Shown: positions 1 to 9,512 of the stretch, one piece after another
Layout: the number at the start of each line of letters is the position of its first letter
Numbering within the stretch: position 1 is the stretch's first letter
Assembly (NCBI GenBank): GCA_905221605.1
Contig: CAJNDS010000680.1
Location: forward strand, 71,204 to 135,203
DNA: 64,000 bases
DNA from: Symbiodinium natans
Lineage: Eukaryota; Sar; Dinophyceae; Suessiales; Symbiodiniaceae
Reading direction: 5' to 3'
Position numbers and translations under genes: made by a program
Notes under the pieces: model-generated
Database searches by the model: none
What the model was told of the DNA's origin: nothing
What the model saw: the letters and a program-made list of their open reading frames with translations, nothing else

Positions 1-332
1 TTCCTGCAAATCTTGTGAGCTCGAAGCCCTCCATCATTCTGAATTTCCCAAGTCATTTGAAGTTGTTTGTCTAAACAGCCTACACGCCGAGTTTTAGTAA
101 AACAATCCAACGCGCCTCTGCAAGGCCCCAAATGCTCCTTTCACTTAAACTCCTGCGGCCTTCCTATCAATAAATAAATATATATATATATAATATACAT
201 GTAACCCAGGATGAAAAGGGCACCTTCTTTTGCTTAAAGAGGCTTAGAAGAGAAACTAAACCCCCCAAAAAGTGAAGAAGGGTATTACTGGGCATCCTAG
301 ATATAAATCCCAAAACGGAAGCCCGTGGTCTA

Positions 333-425
333 AACTTAGGGTTTAGGGTTGAGGGTTAAGGGTTTAAGGGTTTAAGGGTTAAGGGTTAAGGGTTAAGGGT
401 TTCGGGTTTAGGGTTTCGGGTTTAG
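333..425 (+). repeat. Degenerate TTTAGGG tract
   Basis: Units of 6-8 bases such as ttaaggg, ttaggg and ttcggg. Confidence 0.85.
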
Positions 426-745
426 CTCGGTCGGAAAAACTTTCGCTCGACACATTCGTTCAAAAATCGTTGAGGGCTGTCGTTCAAAACATGTCGGCCA
501 AAACCTTTTGTTCAAAACCGTTGCTGAACAAATCGTAAAAAACTTTCGGTCGAAACGTTCATTTGAAAGCTTTCGCTCGGAACTTTTGTTCATAATGCTA
601 CTGGGACACAAGCCGCATACAACTTCTATAGACCGGCTTTAAAAGTGGTCCCCTTGCCGCCGCCACATTTCGTTTCGCACCCGGCCATGGAAGCCAAGTC
701 TAAGAAAGAAACTCGTTCAAAACGTACTGTTCAAAATTTTTGGGA
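426..745. repeat. Degenerate repeat with GTTCAAAAC core
   Basis: The core cgttcaaaa or tgttcaaaa recurs about six times together with actttcgctcg/actttcggtcg. Spacing is irregular. Confidence 0.6.
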
Positions 746-899
746 CTAGCCCACAACAATGCCTAGAAGCTCTAAGCCCTAAACCCGCCCACCCCCCCCC
801 CCCCCCCCCCCCCCCCCCCTGAATCTCTAAACCCTAAAGTTTTAAAGCCTAAACCCTAAGCCCTAAACCGTAAGCCAACCCCTGAATCTAAGATGCCCA

Positions 900-971
900 C
901 ACCACTTGTCGGTCATCTCGCCGTCGGGCAGGACCTCCGCACGTTTTGCCAACGAGCTTGAACACAAAGAC
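900..971 (-). CDS. Possible short exon (unknown protein)
   Basis: Between CCCTAAA and TTTAGGG tracts the minus strand reads LAKRAEVLPDGEMTDKW with normal coding composition. Edges are undetermined. Confidence 0.35.
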
Positions 972-1196
972 GCTGTTAGGGTTAGTGTTTAGGGTTTAGG
1001 GTTTAGGGCTTCGGGTTTAGGGTTTAGTGTTTAGGGTTCAGGGTTTATATAGGCTTTCGGATTGAGGGTTTAGGGTTTAAGGCTGAGTTACTGAGAACAG
1101 AGCCCAAGCTGTTGGTTGGGTAGGGCGAGGCTCCTAGGCTGTTGTCTGAAGATTCTGCGCAGGTTTCACCAATCAGCACAGTCCGGCCGTCGGATC

Positions 1197-1538
1197 TCAG
1201 AAGACCTCCACGCCTAACCCCAAAAACCCTAGACCCTGCGAGCCTTTCCTGGGACTCTCTTCTTAATCTACAGTTCAATGGGTTATGCCTACGAATTCAG
1301 GGGTAGCTACTTGTACTTGGAGGTTCATGGGACTTAATAACCACTTATAACTGGGCTTCTAACCCTGCTTATATATGGGATAACCCCTATAAGGCCCTTG
1401 AGGGGTAATATAAGTAGGGCTATCAGTACAGTTATAAGTGGTTAACAAGTACCATGAACCTCCAAGTAAACTGTAGGCAAATAGTCCCGGCTTCGCCTTG
1501 AACTCGTTACAGCCCTTCTGAGCCTCATCCTTACGACC
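1197..1538 (-). CDS. Exon pair separated by a family E element with family C nested inside
   Basis: Exon 1495-1538 reads GRKDEAQKGCNEFKA. Removing 1249-1494 (repeats GAAG and GAAA, donor GA, acceptor CCCAG) continues in frame as KGSQGLG to a TGA at 1197-1199. Another frame at 1095-1240 (GGLLRSDGRTVLIGETCAES) also looks coding but is not in phase with this junction, so the model is incomplete. Confidence 0.42.
1249..1494 (-). mobile_element. Introner (family E) carrying a nested family C element, GA donor
   Basis: Repeats are GAAG and GAAA. Family E ends are CCGGGACTATTTGCC and AAGAGAGTCCCAG. The complete family C element at 1319-1466 interrupts it. Confidence 0.6.
1319..1466. mobile_element. 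Family C foldback element (nested in E)
   Basis: Termini ACTTGGAGGTTCATGG and CCATGAACCTCCAAGT are inverted repeats; an inner pair (aaccacttataact, agttataagtgg) extends the hairpin. Confidence 0.8.
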
Positions 1539-1787
1539 CTTACAAGAAATTCAAAACCTAAACCCTAAACCCTAAACCCCAAACCCCAAACCCTAAACCC
1601 TTAAAACAAAACCCTAAACCCTAAACCCTACACCCGAAACCCGAAACCCTAAACCCTAACCAAAAGGGTTCTTAGACGCAGGTCCGTCCTTCACTCCCAA
1701 CCATCCTCAGAGGTAAGACACCCAGGCTTGGACCCCTCAGAAGCCTCCGAAAAACTCACAAACAAGGCAAAGTTCAGCGGCTTAAAG

Positions 1788-1918
1788 GGTTTAGGGTTAG
1801 GGTTTAGGGTTTAGGGTTTAGGGTTTAGGGCTTAGGGTTTAGGGTTTAGGGTTTAGGGTTTAGGGTTTAGGGTTTAGGGTTTAGGGTTTAGGGTTTAGGG
1901 TTTAGGGTTTAGGGTTCA
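1788..1918 (+). repeat. TTTAGGG array, nearly perfect
   Basis: About 18 consecutive heptamers with very few changes. The most regular plus-orientation array in the first 2 kb. Confidence 0.95.
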
Positions 1919-2390
1919 GGTACTCTGGAATCCAACAAAGGTGAGTATGAAATACCACAATGTCCTAACCACAAGAGCTCCTGTCCTCATTTGGCAGATG
2001 ACTAGTGGGGCCCGAAACACCAAACCCTAAAACCTACAGAGTCTGCTTGCAGTGACCGACTGTCAATCCCATCTGGCATTGCGGGTTCAGGGTTTAGGTC
2101 CAAATGCAAGAGCTGGGTATGCTTGGTGAGTGAATAAATCCAAAAACAAACTGTGCCACAAGGGGACCCTCTGCGAAGATTAATAGCTCCAAAAGAATCG
2201 ATCCACAGGTGCGGAAACCCTAAACCCTCAACCCTGCACTTTCAACTCTAAACCCTAAACCCTAAACCCCAAGCTGCGAGATGCCTTTCCCATGTCCCGG
2301 AGCAATTGCAAGGATGGGCCCTTGCCAGCCGGGTCCTGCATCAAGGACATCGCAATCACTCAGGCAGTCGGTCGCACACGTGCGTACACT

Positions 2391-2462
2391 TACCCTAAAC
2401 CCTAAACCCTAAGGGTTTAGGGTTTGGGGTTAAGGGTTTAGAGTTTAGGGTTTAGGGTGATA
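2391..2462. repeat. Inverted junction of CCCTAAA and TTTAGGG tracts
   Basis: Three CCCTAAA units run directly into TTTAGGG units at about 2412, forming a near-palindrome. Confidence 0.88.
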
Positions 2463-2489
2463 TGTGGTCAGTTCTCTAAATTTTGGCTC

Positions 2490-2712
2490 CTTGTGGGGTT
2501 GCCATTATAAGGCGGCCCCTCTTTTTATGGTACTCAAAAGGGACCGACATTTTGACAAATGACCACATGACTTTATGCTGCTTACGGTGTTCTGGCGCTG
2601 AAGAGAACACGTTTCGCAAGTCTTCTCGGGCAGACTGACATGTTCTGCACCAAATCATGTCACTGCAACAAGACAAGTGACACACCAAGAATGCCTTCCA
2701 CCTTTCTTGATG
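2490..2712 (-). CDS. Possible Cys-rich exon
   Basis: The minus strand reads KAFLVCHLSCCSDMIWCRTC and then QSAREDLRNVFSSAPEHRKQ with no stop. The Cys spacing could bind metal, but no family is recognised. Flanked by tracts at 2391-2462 and 2948. Confidence 0.42.
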
Positions 2713-2947
2713 CATACAGCTTGGAAAGAACCAGCAGCGAGCACAAACAACTTGAAGGAAAGGATGTCACAAGCAATAACTTGCAGGCATGCGGCTGGAT
2801 CAAGCGTCCTTGATCCATATCACAGACAAAGAGCAGGTTGCGAAGATATTAAGGTTTGGGTCTTGGTGTTCAGGAGTTCACAGTCTAACGCCTAGGGTTT
2901 GGGGTCGAGGTTCAGTGGCTCGAGTAGGCCCTAACGAAACCTCATGA

Positions 2948-3060
2948 GCAAAGTTTAGGGTTTAGGGATGTTTAGGGTTTAGGGTTTAGGGTTTAGGGTT
3001 TAGGGTTTAGGGTTTAGGGTTTAGGGTTTAGGGTTTAGGGTTTAGGGTTTAGGGTTTAGC
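2948..3060 (+). repeat. TTTAGGG array
   Basis: About 15 units, nearly perfect after an initial gatg interruption. Confidence 0.93.
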
Positions 3061-3440
3061 CCAAAGCCCTATCAACACCCTCACTTCGAGCGGCTACATC
3101 CTTGGAAGATCTCCTGATGCACCCTCCAGCCTTTCCTAGATCACGCTGCCTGATCTGAACCCTAAAGGGCCTTACTCAGGCTGTTGAGAGTTTGGGGCTT
3201 AGGGTTTGAGGGTTCGGGCTCAGGGTTCAGGGTTTAGGGTTTAAGGTGTAGGTTTTAGGGTTCAGGGTTTAAGGTTTAGGCCACATTACCTGGGCCCGTC
3301 ATGGGAGCTCCTAACTCACACGGGGCTTCGGCAGAAAAGGGTGGGCCTGTTTTGGCAAGGAATGTGGCGTCTTCTTGCAAAAGTCTTGAACGTTCCTGCC
3401 TCAAATCCAAGCTGTACAGCGATCGTCCGAGACGGAGCTC

Positions 3441-5176
3441 CTACCGGGCCTTCCTCTGCGTCATGCCATTAGAGAGATATAGTTTGGGTGCTTTCCCTCA
3501 CTTATAGCAAAGGTACCACAGTCGGGAATTGTCTTTGTAGTACACCCTCATTCTAATTCCTGTACAAAAACACGGCTACTACAACGCTGAACATCCCAAA
3601 ACGGGAAGGCCCGGACTCGAGGGTGCCAGAGTCGGAACCCCGTCTCTCTTTGGGGTTGAGGGTTTCGGACTCAGGGTTTAGGAAGGCATCTCCGCGGCGT
3701 TGAAGGGCGAGCCAATTCTGGAACAAGTCGTCGGCAGTCTTCGGGGCGCCGAAATCGTCTCGGAGCATCTTGGCTGCGTCTGCTAGGGTCTCATGCGGGT
3801 CACCCTCAACATCCTTCAAAATGACCTCCATGGTGGAAAAAGCACTCTCCAGATCGGCCGTTTTGGTCATCTCTTGGGCCAGGGAATGTTGAAGCCTAGA
3901 GCCGGGAGTAACCTAGGAATAGAAAAGGGCACCCTCTTCGGTTTTAAGGAGTTTTTTTCAAGGGAACCCCAACCCTAAAAAAAGGGAAAATTGTATTTTA
4001 CAAGGGAACCCCAACCCTAAAAATTGGGAAAAAGGGGCCGACTCCCGGTCCTAGTAGTACCACCCTAAACCCTAAACCCTAAACCCTAGAAGCCAACCCG
4101 CGAAGGCTGCGGTGAGGCCCGAGTCCGAAGAGCCGGCGTCGGTCGCATCATCCTCGGGAGCCCAGTAACCATATTATCTAAGCCCTAAACCCTATAAACC
4201 CTATAAACCCTATAAACCCTAAAGTCTAAAGTCTAAACCCTAAACCCTAAACCCTAAACCCTAAACCCTAAACCCTAAACCCTAAACCCCAAACCAAAAA
4301 AAGGGTAAAGGGTACCACTGGGCTGCCCAGCATCTGTGCAGGATGCTTCATCGGCTGAACTGGCTGAATCTTCTGGCTCACCCTGCTCGTATGCAGCACA
4401 CCTTGGCTGGCCCATAAAACCCTAAACCCTAACCCTAAACCCTAACCCTAAACCCTAAACCCTAAACCCCTCTGAAATATTCTCCTGAACATCTGATCCT
4501 CCACAACCCCAATTAGGGAAACTTTCAAACATCTCAAGGGCTTGCCGAGCAGCTCGTCTTCAAATTCAGCTCTGCGACGTTCGTCGCCCTTGCTTCTCGT
4601 GCACTTGGGATCGGCAGAGTCGGCTGCAACCTCCTCATCTGCAACCTCCGTCTGGTCCGTTTCTTGTGGAAGCTCATCCCGCACGCGCATGAGGATGTGG
4701 CCGAGATGATTTCTCTTATTGCCCCAGAATTGGTCGTTCGTGTGACCTTCCACAAGCTGTTGACCACGCGTGGCACGCAACTTCTTGCGCATCTCCGCAT
4801 CCCTGGCGAACTTTGAGCGAACTACGGCCAACATCACGTCCACTTTCATCTTCTCCCAACCTGGACGCTTCTTGACCGTTCTCCCCTTTGCTTGAGCATC
4901 CCGGGGGTTGGGACCAAGTGACCCGCCCACTGTGAACGAATCCCTTCCGTCCCGGTCCTCAATCTTAGCGGCTTGGTATGCATGCTCAGAAGTTGGGTAC
5001 AGATCACCATCGAACTCCACACCCTGCTCGCAGGGACCGAAGTTCGACAGAAAATAGAACTTTCCACGGAATTTGTTGATTGGCATTGCGGTTCCAACGC
5101 ACGGCTGGACTAGCTGGACCACTGTACAACACAAAGCCTTGAGCCTGATGCCGTGCAACATGATGAGGTGACGCAT
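3441..5176 (-). CDS. NADAR/YbiA-like domain protein, at least four exons
   Basis: Exons (minus strand): 4470-5176 (or starting at the ATG at 5086), 4335-4401, 4094-4152, 3688-3895, and perhaps a 9-nt end at 3441-3449 giving a TAG stop. The first four total 1,041 nt. The NADAR fold is clear from residue 31: FRGKFYFLSNFGPC, YPTSEHAYQAAK, KVDVMLAVVRSKFA, QLVEGHTNDQFWG and NHLGHILMRVRDEL. The family includes YbiA, an N-glycosidase acting on a riboflavin-pathway intermediate, and ADP-ribose-related enzymes; the substrate here is unknown. The loop between QFWG and NHLG is short. A Glu/Asp/Ser-rich linker and a helical C-terminal region follow. Three introns carry telomere-type repeats. Confidence 0.78.
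3896..4093 (-). mobile_element. Introner with telomere tract at its start, NADAR intron, GC donor
   Basis: GCTT occurs exactly at both ends. The intron starts GCTT-CTAGGGTTTAGGG and ends GGCTCTAG. Removal joins AAFAGW to LQHSLAQEMTKT in frame. The remaining interior is family A-like and carries a duplicated block (aagggaaccccaaccctaaaa twice). Confidence 0.77.
4153..4334 (-). mobile_element. Introner (family A) with internal CCCTAAA tract, NADAR intron, GA donor
   Basis: GATG occurs exactly at both ends. TIRs CTGGGCAGCCCAGT and ACTGGGCTCCCGAG bound a block of about 107 nt of telomere-type repeat. Removal is in phase and joins two Asp/Ser-rich segments. Confidence 0.78.
4402..4469 (-). mobile_element. 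Short intron made almost only of telomere-type repeat (68 nt), NADAR gene
   Basis: The exon phase on both sides fits if 68 nt of CCCTAAA-type repeat are removed. Flanking 4-mers are GGGT and GTGT. The donor would then read GG, perhaps a mutated GT. The acceptor is GCCAAG. Confidence 0.5.
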
Positions 5177-5285
5177 CCCTAGACACTTAACCCTAACCCT
5201 AAACCCTCGTCTACACGATGGCGACGTCCCCAGGCGCGAGCATCCCCAATACCCTAAGCCCGAAAACCAAGAGACCCTTTACTTG

Positions 5286-5378
5286 GAATGTTCCACCCTT
5301 ATACTAACAGTCCCTTAAATAGGGATTAGAATCCGGGGCAATCAAATTCCCTATTAAGGACTGTTAGTATAAGGGGGA
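5286..5378. mobile_element. Family B foldback element
   Basis: Arms with cttatactaacagtcc and ggactgttagtataag, ends resembling GGATGTTCC and GGAGCATCCC. A T-to-A change in the left end is visible. Confidence 0.75.
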
Positions 5379-5652
5379 GCATCCCAACCCTTGACCCCTA
5401 GACCCCCTCAACCCCTATAAGCCCCAAGAGATCCTAACTCGTAGTATTATTCCTTTCACTCGCCTGCGAATACATCTTCATGCCCATTGTAATTACAAAC
5501 AACTGTAAAGAATGCACATACGAAAGACCCTCAAGTGTGCTTGTAGACCCTTCTTACGGGGTACTTGGTTTATAATACCCTAACCCCTAAACCCTAAATT
5601 ACTAAATGGCCCCAAGTAAGGGCACTTTAAGGGCAACAAGGGGTTCCTCTTA

Positions 5653-5760
5653 GTAGCCCAGAAACCATAGAAGAATAAGGGTAGCCTGTTTTGAGTTGGC
5701 TCCTTTTCTAAGGGAACCTTCGACCAAAAAAAAAAGGGAAAAGGGTGCCACTGGGGTACC
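5653..5760. mobile_element. Family A element
   Basis: Ends cttagtagcccagaaacc and gtgccactggggtaccaag; flanks AGGG and AGGA on the minus strand. Confidence 0.65.
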
Positions 5761-5797
5761 AAGCCCTGGGGCTTTCTAGGTTAGGGGATCGGATTAG

Positions 5798-5990
5798 GGG
5801 GGTTTAGGGTTTAGGGTTTAGGGTTTAGGGTTTAGGGTTTAGGGTTTAGGGTTTAGGGTTTAGGGTTTAGGGGACCCTTGGGGCTATAGACCCTCTCAAC
5901 AAGGTCCCCGTTTTTTGAGAGAGCCAGAAGGGGGTTCCTACCCTAAACCCTAAACCCTAAACCCTAAACCCTATACCCTAAACCCTTTTA
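5798..5990. repeat. TTTAGGG array, short spacer, CCCTAAA array
   Basis: TTTAGGG units to 5872, a spacer with gccagaaggggg, then CCCTAAA units from 5939. Confidence 0.9.
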
Positions 5991-6003
5991 ATGGTTCCCC
6001 CTT

Positions 6004-6092
6004 ATCCTACCTCGGATAGGTCACACCGAAAGCCTCAAACTGCAATCGTCGCACCTCGCGCCAGGCGCAGCCTTGAACGCTCTCGCCCTCAC
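6004..6092 (-). CDS. Possible exon (unknown protein)
   Basis: The minus strand between two heptamer tracts reads ESVQGCAWREVRRLQFEAFG with VTYP following. Coding-like but short; splice sites are not resolved. Confidence 0.35.
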
Positions 6093-6094
6093 CT

Positions 6095-6777
6095 GTTTAG
6101 GGTTTAGGGTTTAGGGTTTAGGGTTTAGGGTTAGGGTTTAGGGTTTAGGGTTTAGGGTTTACGGTTTAGGGTTCAGGGTTTAGGGTTTAGGGTTTAGGGT
6201 CTAGGGTATAGGGACTAGGGTTCAGGGTTTAGGGTTTCGTGCTTAGTGCTTCGTGCTTAGGGAGGGCTTTGGGGACTGGCTTAGGGTTTGAGGGCTTTGG
6301 AGGTTTCAGTTATGTTTTTTTTTTTTTGCTTTTGTTGTTGGTGGGGGGGGGGGGGGTTGGTGGTACTTTCTGATTCTGACCTACTAAGTAAGGAAACCCA
6401 AACAATTTCAAGTTGCAACTATTGGCTAAGAAAACCTTGCTTAGGGCTCAGGGTTGCAGGGCTTGGGGTTTAGGGTTTAGGGTTTAGGGTTTAGGGTTTA
6501 GGGTTTAGGGTTTAGGGTTTAGGGTTTAGGGTTTAGGGAGGGTTTGGTGCTTGCTTTGGTGACTTTCGGGCTTCAGGGACCTTGGGGCTTCGAGGCTTGA
6601 GGCCTTGGGTTTCGGGTTTAGGGTTTGGGGTTTAGGGTTTAGGGTTTGGGGTTTAGGGTTTAGGGTTTGGGGTTTAGGGTTTAGGGTTTAGGGTTTGGGG
6701 TTTGGGGTTTGGGGTTTGGGGTTTGGGGTTTGGGGTTTGGGGTTTGGGGTTTGGGGTTTGGGGTTTAGGGTTTAGGG
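6095..6777 (+). repeat. Three TTTAGGG-type arrays with a TTTGGGG sub-array
   Basis: Arrays at 6095-6235, 6464-6538 and 6612-6777. The last changes to TTTGGGG units for about eleven copies near 6690-6765. Confidence 0.9.
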
Positions 6778-7152
6778 ACGTTGGCGACGCCAGGCAAGGC
6801 GGTCAATGCAGCCTTGCACTCGATCAAGAGGCGTTGAGCCCAAGCCTGGGCGGACGCGTGCGCATATGTGGCAGCTGGCCCTGTAGGCGTAGTTGACGTT
6901 GCGGCATCCCGGATCGGGGCATAGCCACGCGCCTTTCTCGCCAGCAATCGGCGCTCGCTGAATGTCCTGGGGACGAGCAGTCCACCGAACTTCCACACCA
7001 ACAGAAAGTGTACAGTAATTACAGTACTTACTGTAATTACCGTCGTCGACACTTTCTGTTCTATCATTTGATGAAGCCCCAGACAGCGGCGCTGCAGCTG
7101 CAGCACAGGCCGCTCGCGTGGAGCGACGGCAGTGCCGATCGATGGGCCACAC
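6772..7152 (-). CDS. Exon encoding a RanBP2-type zinc finger
   Basis: The minus-strand frame reads EKGAWLCPDPGCRNVNYAYR followed by ASCHICARVRP, matching W-x-C-x4-C-x3-N-x6-C-x2-C of RanBP2-type zinc fingers, which commonly bind single-stranded RNA. The finger lies at about 6860-6932. Upstream in the same frame, a 61-bp inverted repeat at 7000-7060 probably marks an intron or an insertion, so exon edges are uncertain. A TTTAGGG-type tract follows downstream at about 6777. Confidence 0.55.
   Translation of the reverse strand: MWPIDRHCRRSTRAACAAAAAPLSGASSNDRTESVDDGNYSKYCNYCTLSVGVEVRWTARPQDIQRAPIAGEKGAWLCPDPGCRNVNYAYRASCHICARVRPGLGSTPLDRVQGCIDRLAWRRQRP
7000..7060. repeat. 61-bp inverted repeat within the zinc-finger exon region
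   Basis: Outer arms aacagaaagtgt and acactttctgtt pair exactly; inner arms acagtaattacagt and actgtaattaccgt pair with one mismatch. It may be a foldback element or a small intron. Confidence 0.75.
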
Positions 7153-7319
7153 TGAAGGTCAGGAGCAGCACCGTGCTACTTGGCGAGCAATAATTTCACA
7201 GCTCATGATGACAGTACTGTGCTGTACTGTACTGAACTGTGCACTACACGGGCACGAGGGCACAATGAGGGCTGATCAAGATTATGGGGTTTAGGGTTTA
7301 GGGCTATAGGCCCTTGACC

Positions 7320-8068
7320 CTGAAACGCTGAAATCCTAAAACCCTAAACCCTGACATCCTAAACCCTAAACTCTGACCCTGAAACTCGAATCCCTGAAAA
7401 CCTAAAACCTAACCATCCCGAAAACCCTAAAGCATGTACACCCTAAGCCGCAATCCGTTTACACCATCAACCCTGTGCACCCTAAAATCCTAAACCCGAA
7501 ACCCTAAACCCTGAACCAAAAGCATCTTAAAGACCCAGACCCTCTACACTGTGCACCCTAAACCCCCCAAAACTCTGACCCTTACACCCCCAAACTCTGT
7601 ACATCCTAAACCTTCTACGCCCCAAAACTCGGAAACCCTAAGCCTTGTGCACGCAAAAACCGTAAATCCCAAGCCCTTAGCCCTTAGCCCTAAACCCTAA
7701 ACCCTAAACCCTAAACCCTATCTAAACCCTAAACTCTAAACCCTAAACCCTAAACCCTAAACCCTAAACCCTAAACCCTAAACCCTAAACCCTAAACCCT
7801 AAACCCTAAACCCTAAACCCTAAACCCTAAACCCAAAACCCTAAACCATAACCCTAAACCCTAAACCCTAAACCCTAAACCCTAAACCCTAAACCCTAAA
7901 CCCTAAACCCAGACCCTGAGCCCTAAGCCCTATAAGCCCTAAACCCTAGACTGTCCAGACCGCATGAATAAACCATAAACCCCACAACCCCACAACCCCG
8001 CAACCCCACAACCCCACAACCACACAACCCCACAACCCCCTAACCCCTAAACCCTAAACCCCAAAGCC
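7320..8068 (-). repeat. Large CCCTAAA field grading into an ACAACCCC array
   Basis: Degenerate at 7320-7675, nearly perfect from 7676 to 7910, then ccacaacccc units at 7978-8040. No exon is seen across these 750 bases. Confidence 0.92.
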
Positions 8069-8158
8069 CCTCTTCTTGCGCCTCCTTGCGGCGCCTTCCG
8101 GGAGTCCACGAGCTTCGCGGGCTTGGTCAGGTCCGCGCCTGGGCTCTGTCTTCTTCTG

Positions 8159-8196
8159 TTTTTTTTTTTTTTTTTTTTTGGGGGGGGGGGGGGGGG
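8159..8196. repeat. T-run directly followed by G-run
   Basis: About 21 T followed by about 17 G. Confidence 0.95.
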
Positions 8197-8395
8197 TCCT
8201 TAAGGGTTTAAGGTGTACAGTAAGGGGTTTAGGGCTTCGGGTTTAGGGTTGGGGGTTTAGGGTTTAGGGTGTGGGGTTTAGCCTCCTTTCCTCAAGTCTC
8301 AGGGCACTTCGTACCTAGTAAGGCAGGTTACAACTTAGGGTACTGGTAATCCTTACAGACTTATATTCAGGGTGCAAAATCAGGCTATTGGGTTA

Positions 8396-8606
8396 AATCA
8401 AACACGTGGCAACTTGCTCCATGACACTTGTGTGGAGCCTGTGACATGCCAACGGGCGTGAGCAGAATAGGCCTCAGAAACAAGGCCGAAACTCGCGCAA
8501 GAGAACACCCAGTGCCAGAGTGTCTCAATTTGATCTGGTCTTGCCCATCTGAGATGCCACAAGCAAGGACGTGGGGCCACCCCCAGCAGATTGCATAGTA
8601 TGTCAT
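8396..8606 (-). CDS. Possible exon (unknown protein)
   Basis: A 73-codon minus-strand frame (MTYYAICWGWPHVLACGISD and on to CHVFDLTQ, then stop) is followed on the plus map by a CCCTAAA tract at 8627. A second frame is also open, so support is modest. Confidence 0.32.
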
Positions 8607-8694
8607 GTCTTGGCCTGGCGTAGCTCGTACCCTAAACCCTAAACCCTAAACCCTAAACCCTAAACCCTAAACCCTAAACCCTAAGAAAAGCATC

Positions 8695-8865
8695 TTGCAG
8701 TTGCTGCAAGTGCGGTCTAGGGAGGGCAAACCTCTGGACGCCTTGGGTCAGTTGCTGCAAAGGATTGCACATGCACACTTCGCTGCCACCGCTTATATAC
8801 AGGAAGACATGAGGGACAGAAAGCCCACTTTCAAAGCGTTGCAACCCGACCCTATAGGTACCCAA
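8695..8865 (-). CDS. Possible exon (unknown protein)
   Basis: The minus-strand frame VGLQRFESGLSVPHVFLYIS continues to LPRPHLQQLQDAFL and runs into the CCCTAAA tract at 8627-8686. Composition looks coding; the family is unknown. Confidence 0.35.
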
Positions 8866-9044
8866 AAGGGGTCTGCCTTACTACCTACCCTTGCATATGG
8901 GAAGTGAGTAATGTGCAAGCGACTACCTACCAAGTTCCCGGAGCCGTCCAAGGAGGGGATGCGGAGCGTTTACAGTGCTTTTGAGCAGCTAGGCCGGAGA
9001 GGAATCCAAGAATGAACAGGGTACATTTCTTGGTTTCAGGAGGT

Positions 9045-9419
9045 TCATATGGGAACCTAAGCCAACAAAAACAGATAATAAGCGTTTAGGGTTTAGGATT
9101 TAGGGGGAACGGGCATGCAAACCGCAGTGCGTACTGGGGCCCACGGCACCTCCTTGTCTTCACATAACCTGGGGCCTGATTTACCCTACAGTTTAGCAGC
9201 AACTACCCCTTAACTAGTAAGTATAACCCAAAAAACTGTAGTCGATTTACTTAGCTACTACCCCTTAAATGGTAGGTAGAACCCATAAACCTGTAGGTAA
9301 AGAGAGTGAGGCGACCTTGAGGTTACTTCCCAGGAAGCCCTAAACATCCCAGCAAGGCAGAATCGGAGAACCCGAGGGTCGCGGCCCATGGAGTACAGGG
9401 TGAGCTGGTTCTCGATGGC
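9045..9419 (-). CDS. C-terminal exons of an unrecognised protein
   Basis: Exons 9316-9419, 9111-9168 and a 12-nt end at 9045-9056 join in frame. The first reads AIENQLTLYSMGRDPRVLRF and onward, the second LCEDKEVPWAPVRTAVCMP, and the last adds VPI and a TGA stop. I do not recognise the family. The intron at 9057-9110 is only 54 nt and starts with CCCTAAA-type repeat; the intron at 9169-9315 is a family E element. Upstream exons probably lie above 9500. Confidence 0.55.
9057..9110 (-). mobile_element. 54-nt intron with a CCCTAAA core
   Basis: GTTCCC is found at both ends of the unit. The intron starts GTTC-CCCCTAAATCC and ends GGCTTAG. It contains about three degenerate CCCTAAA copies and a T-rich stretch before the AG. 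Removal gives MPVPI then stop. Confidence 0.6.
9169..9315 (-). mobile_element. Introner (family E)
   Basis: The intron starts GTCG and ends CCCAG, and the next exon starts GTTA. The interior shows family E text in two tandem halves (ctactaccccttaa, then aacctgtaggtaaa). Frame is kept across the junction. Confidence 0.62.
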
Positions 9420-9449
9420 CTACGGAGGCAGCTGCGGTGTCTGAAAAGG

Positions 9450-9512
9450 GTTTGGGGGTTTAGGGTTTAGGGTTTAGGGTTTGGGGGTTTAGGGTTTAGG
9501 GTTTAGGGTTTG
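9450..9512 (+). repeat. TTTAGGG array
   Basis: Eight or nine units with two tttgggg variants, upstream of the exon at 9316-9419. Confidence 0.88.

Noticed and set aside
333-425. The window being a chromosome end
   Set aside because: Tracts occur in both orientations throughout, are separated by exons, and do not increase toward either edge.
6702-6896. Open frames made of GFRV, GLGFGVWG or NPKP repeats
   Set aside because: These are direct translations of TTTAGGG, TTTGGGG or CCCTAAA repeat and recur wherever tracts occur.
7676-8068. CRISPR-like array
   Set aside because: The repeats are contiguous heptamers or octamers with no unique spacers.
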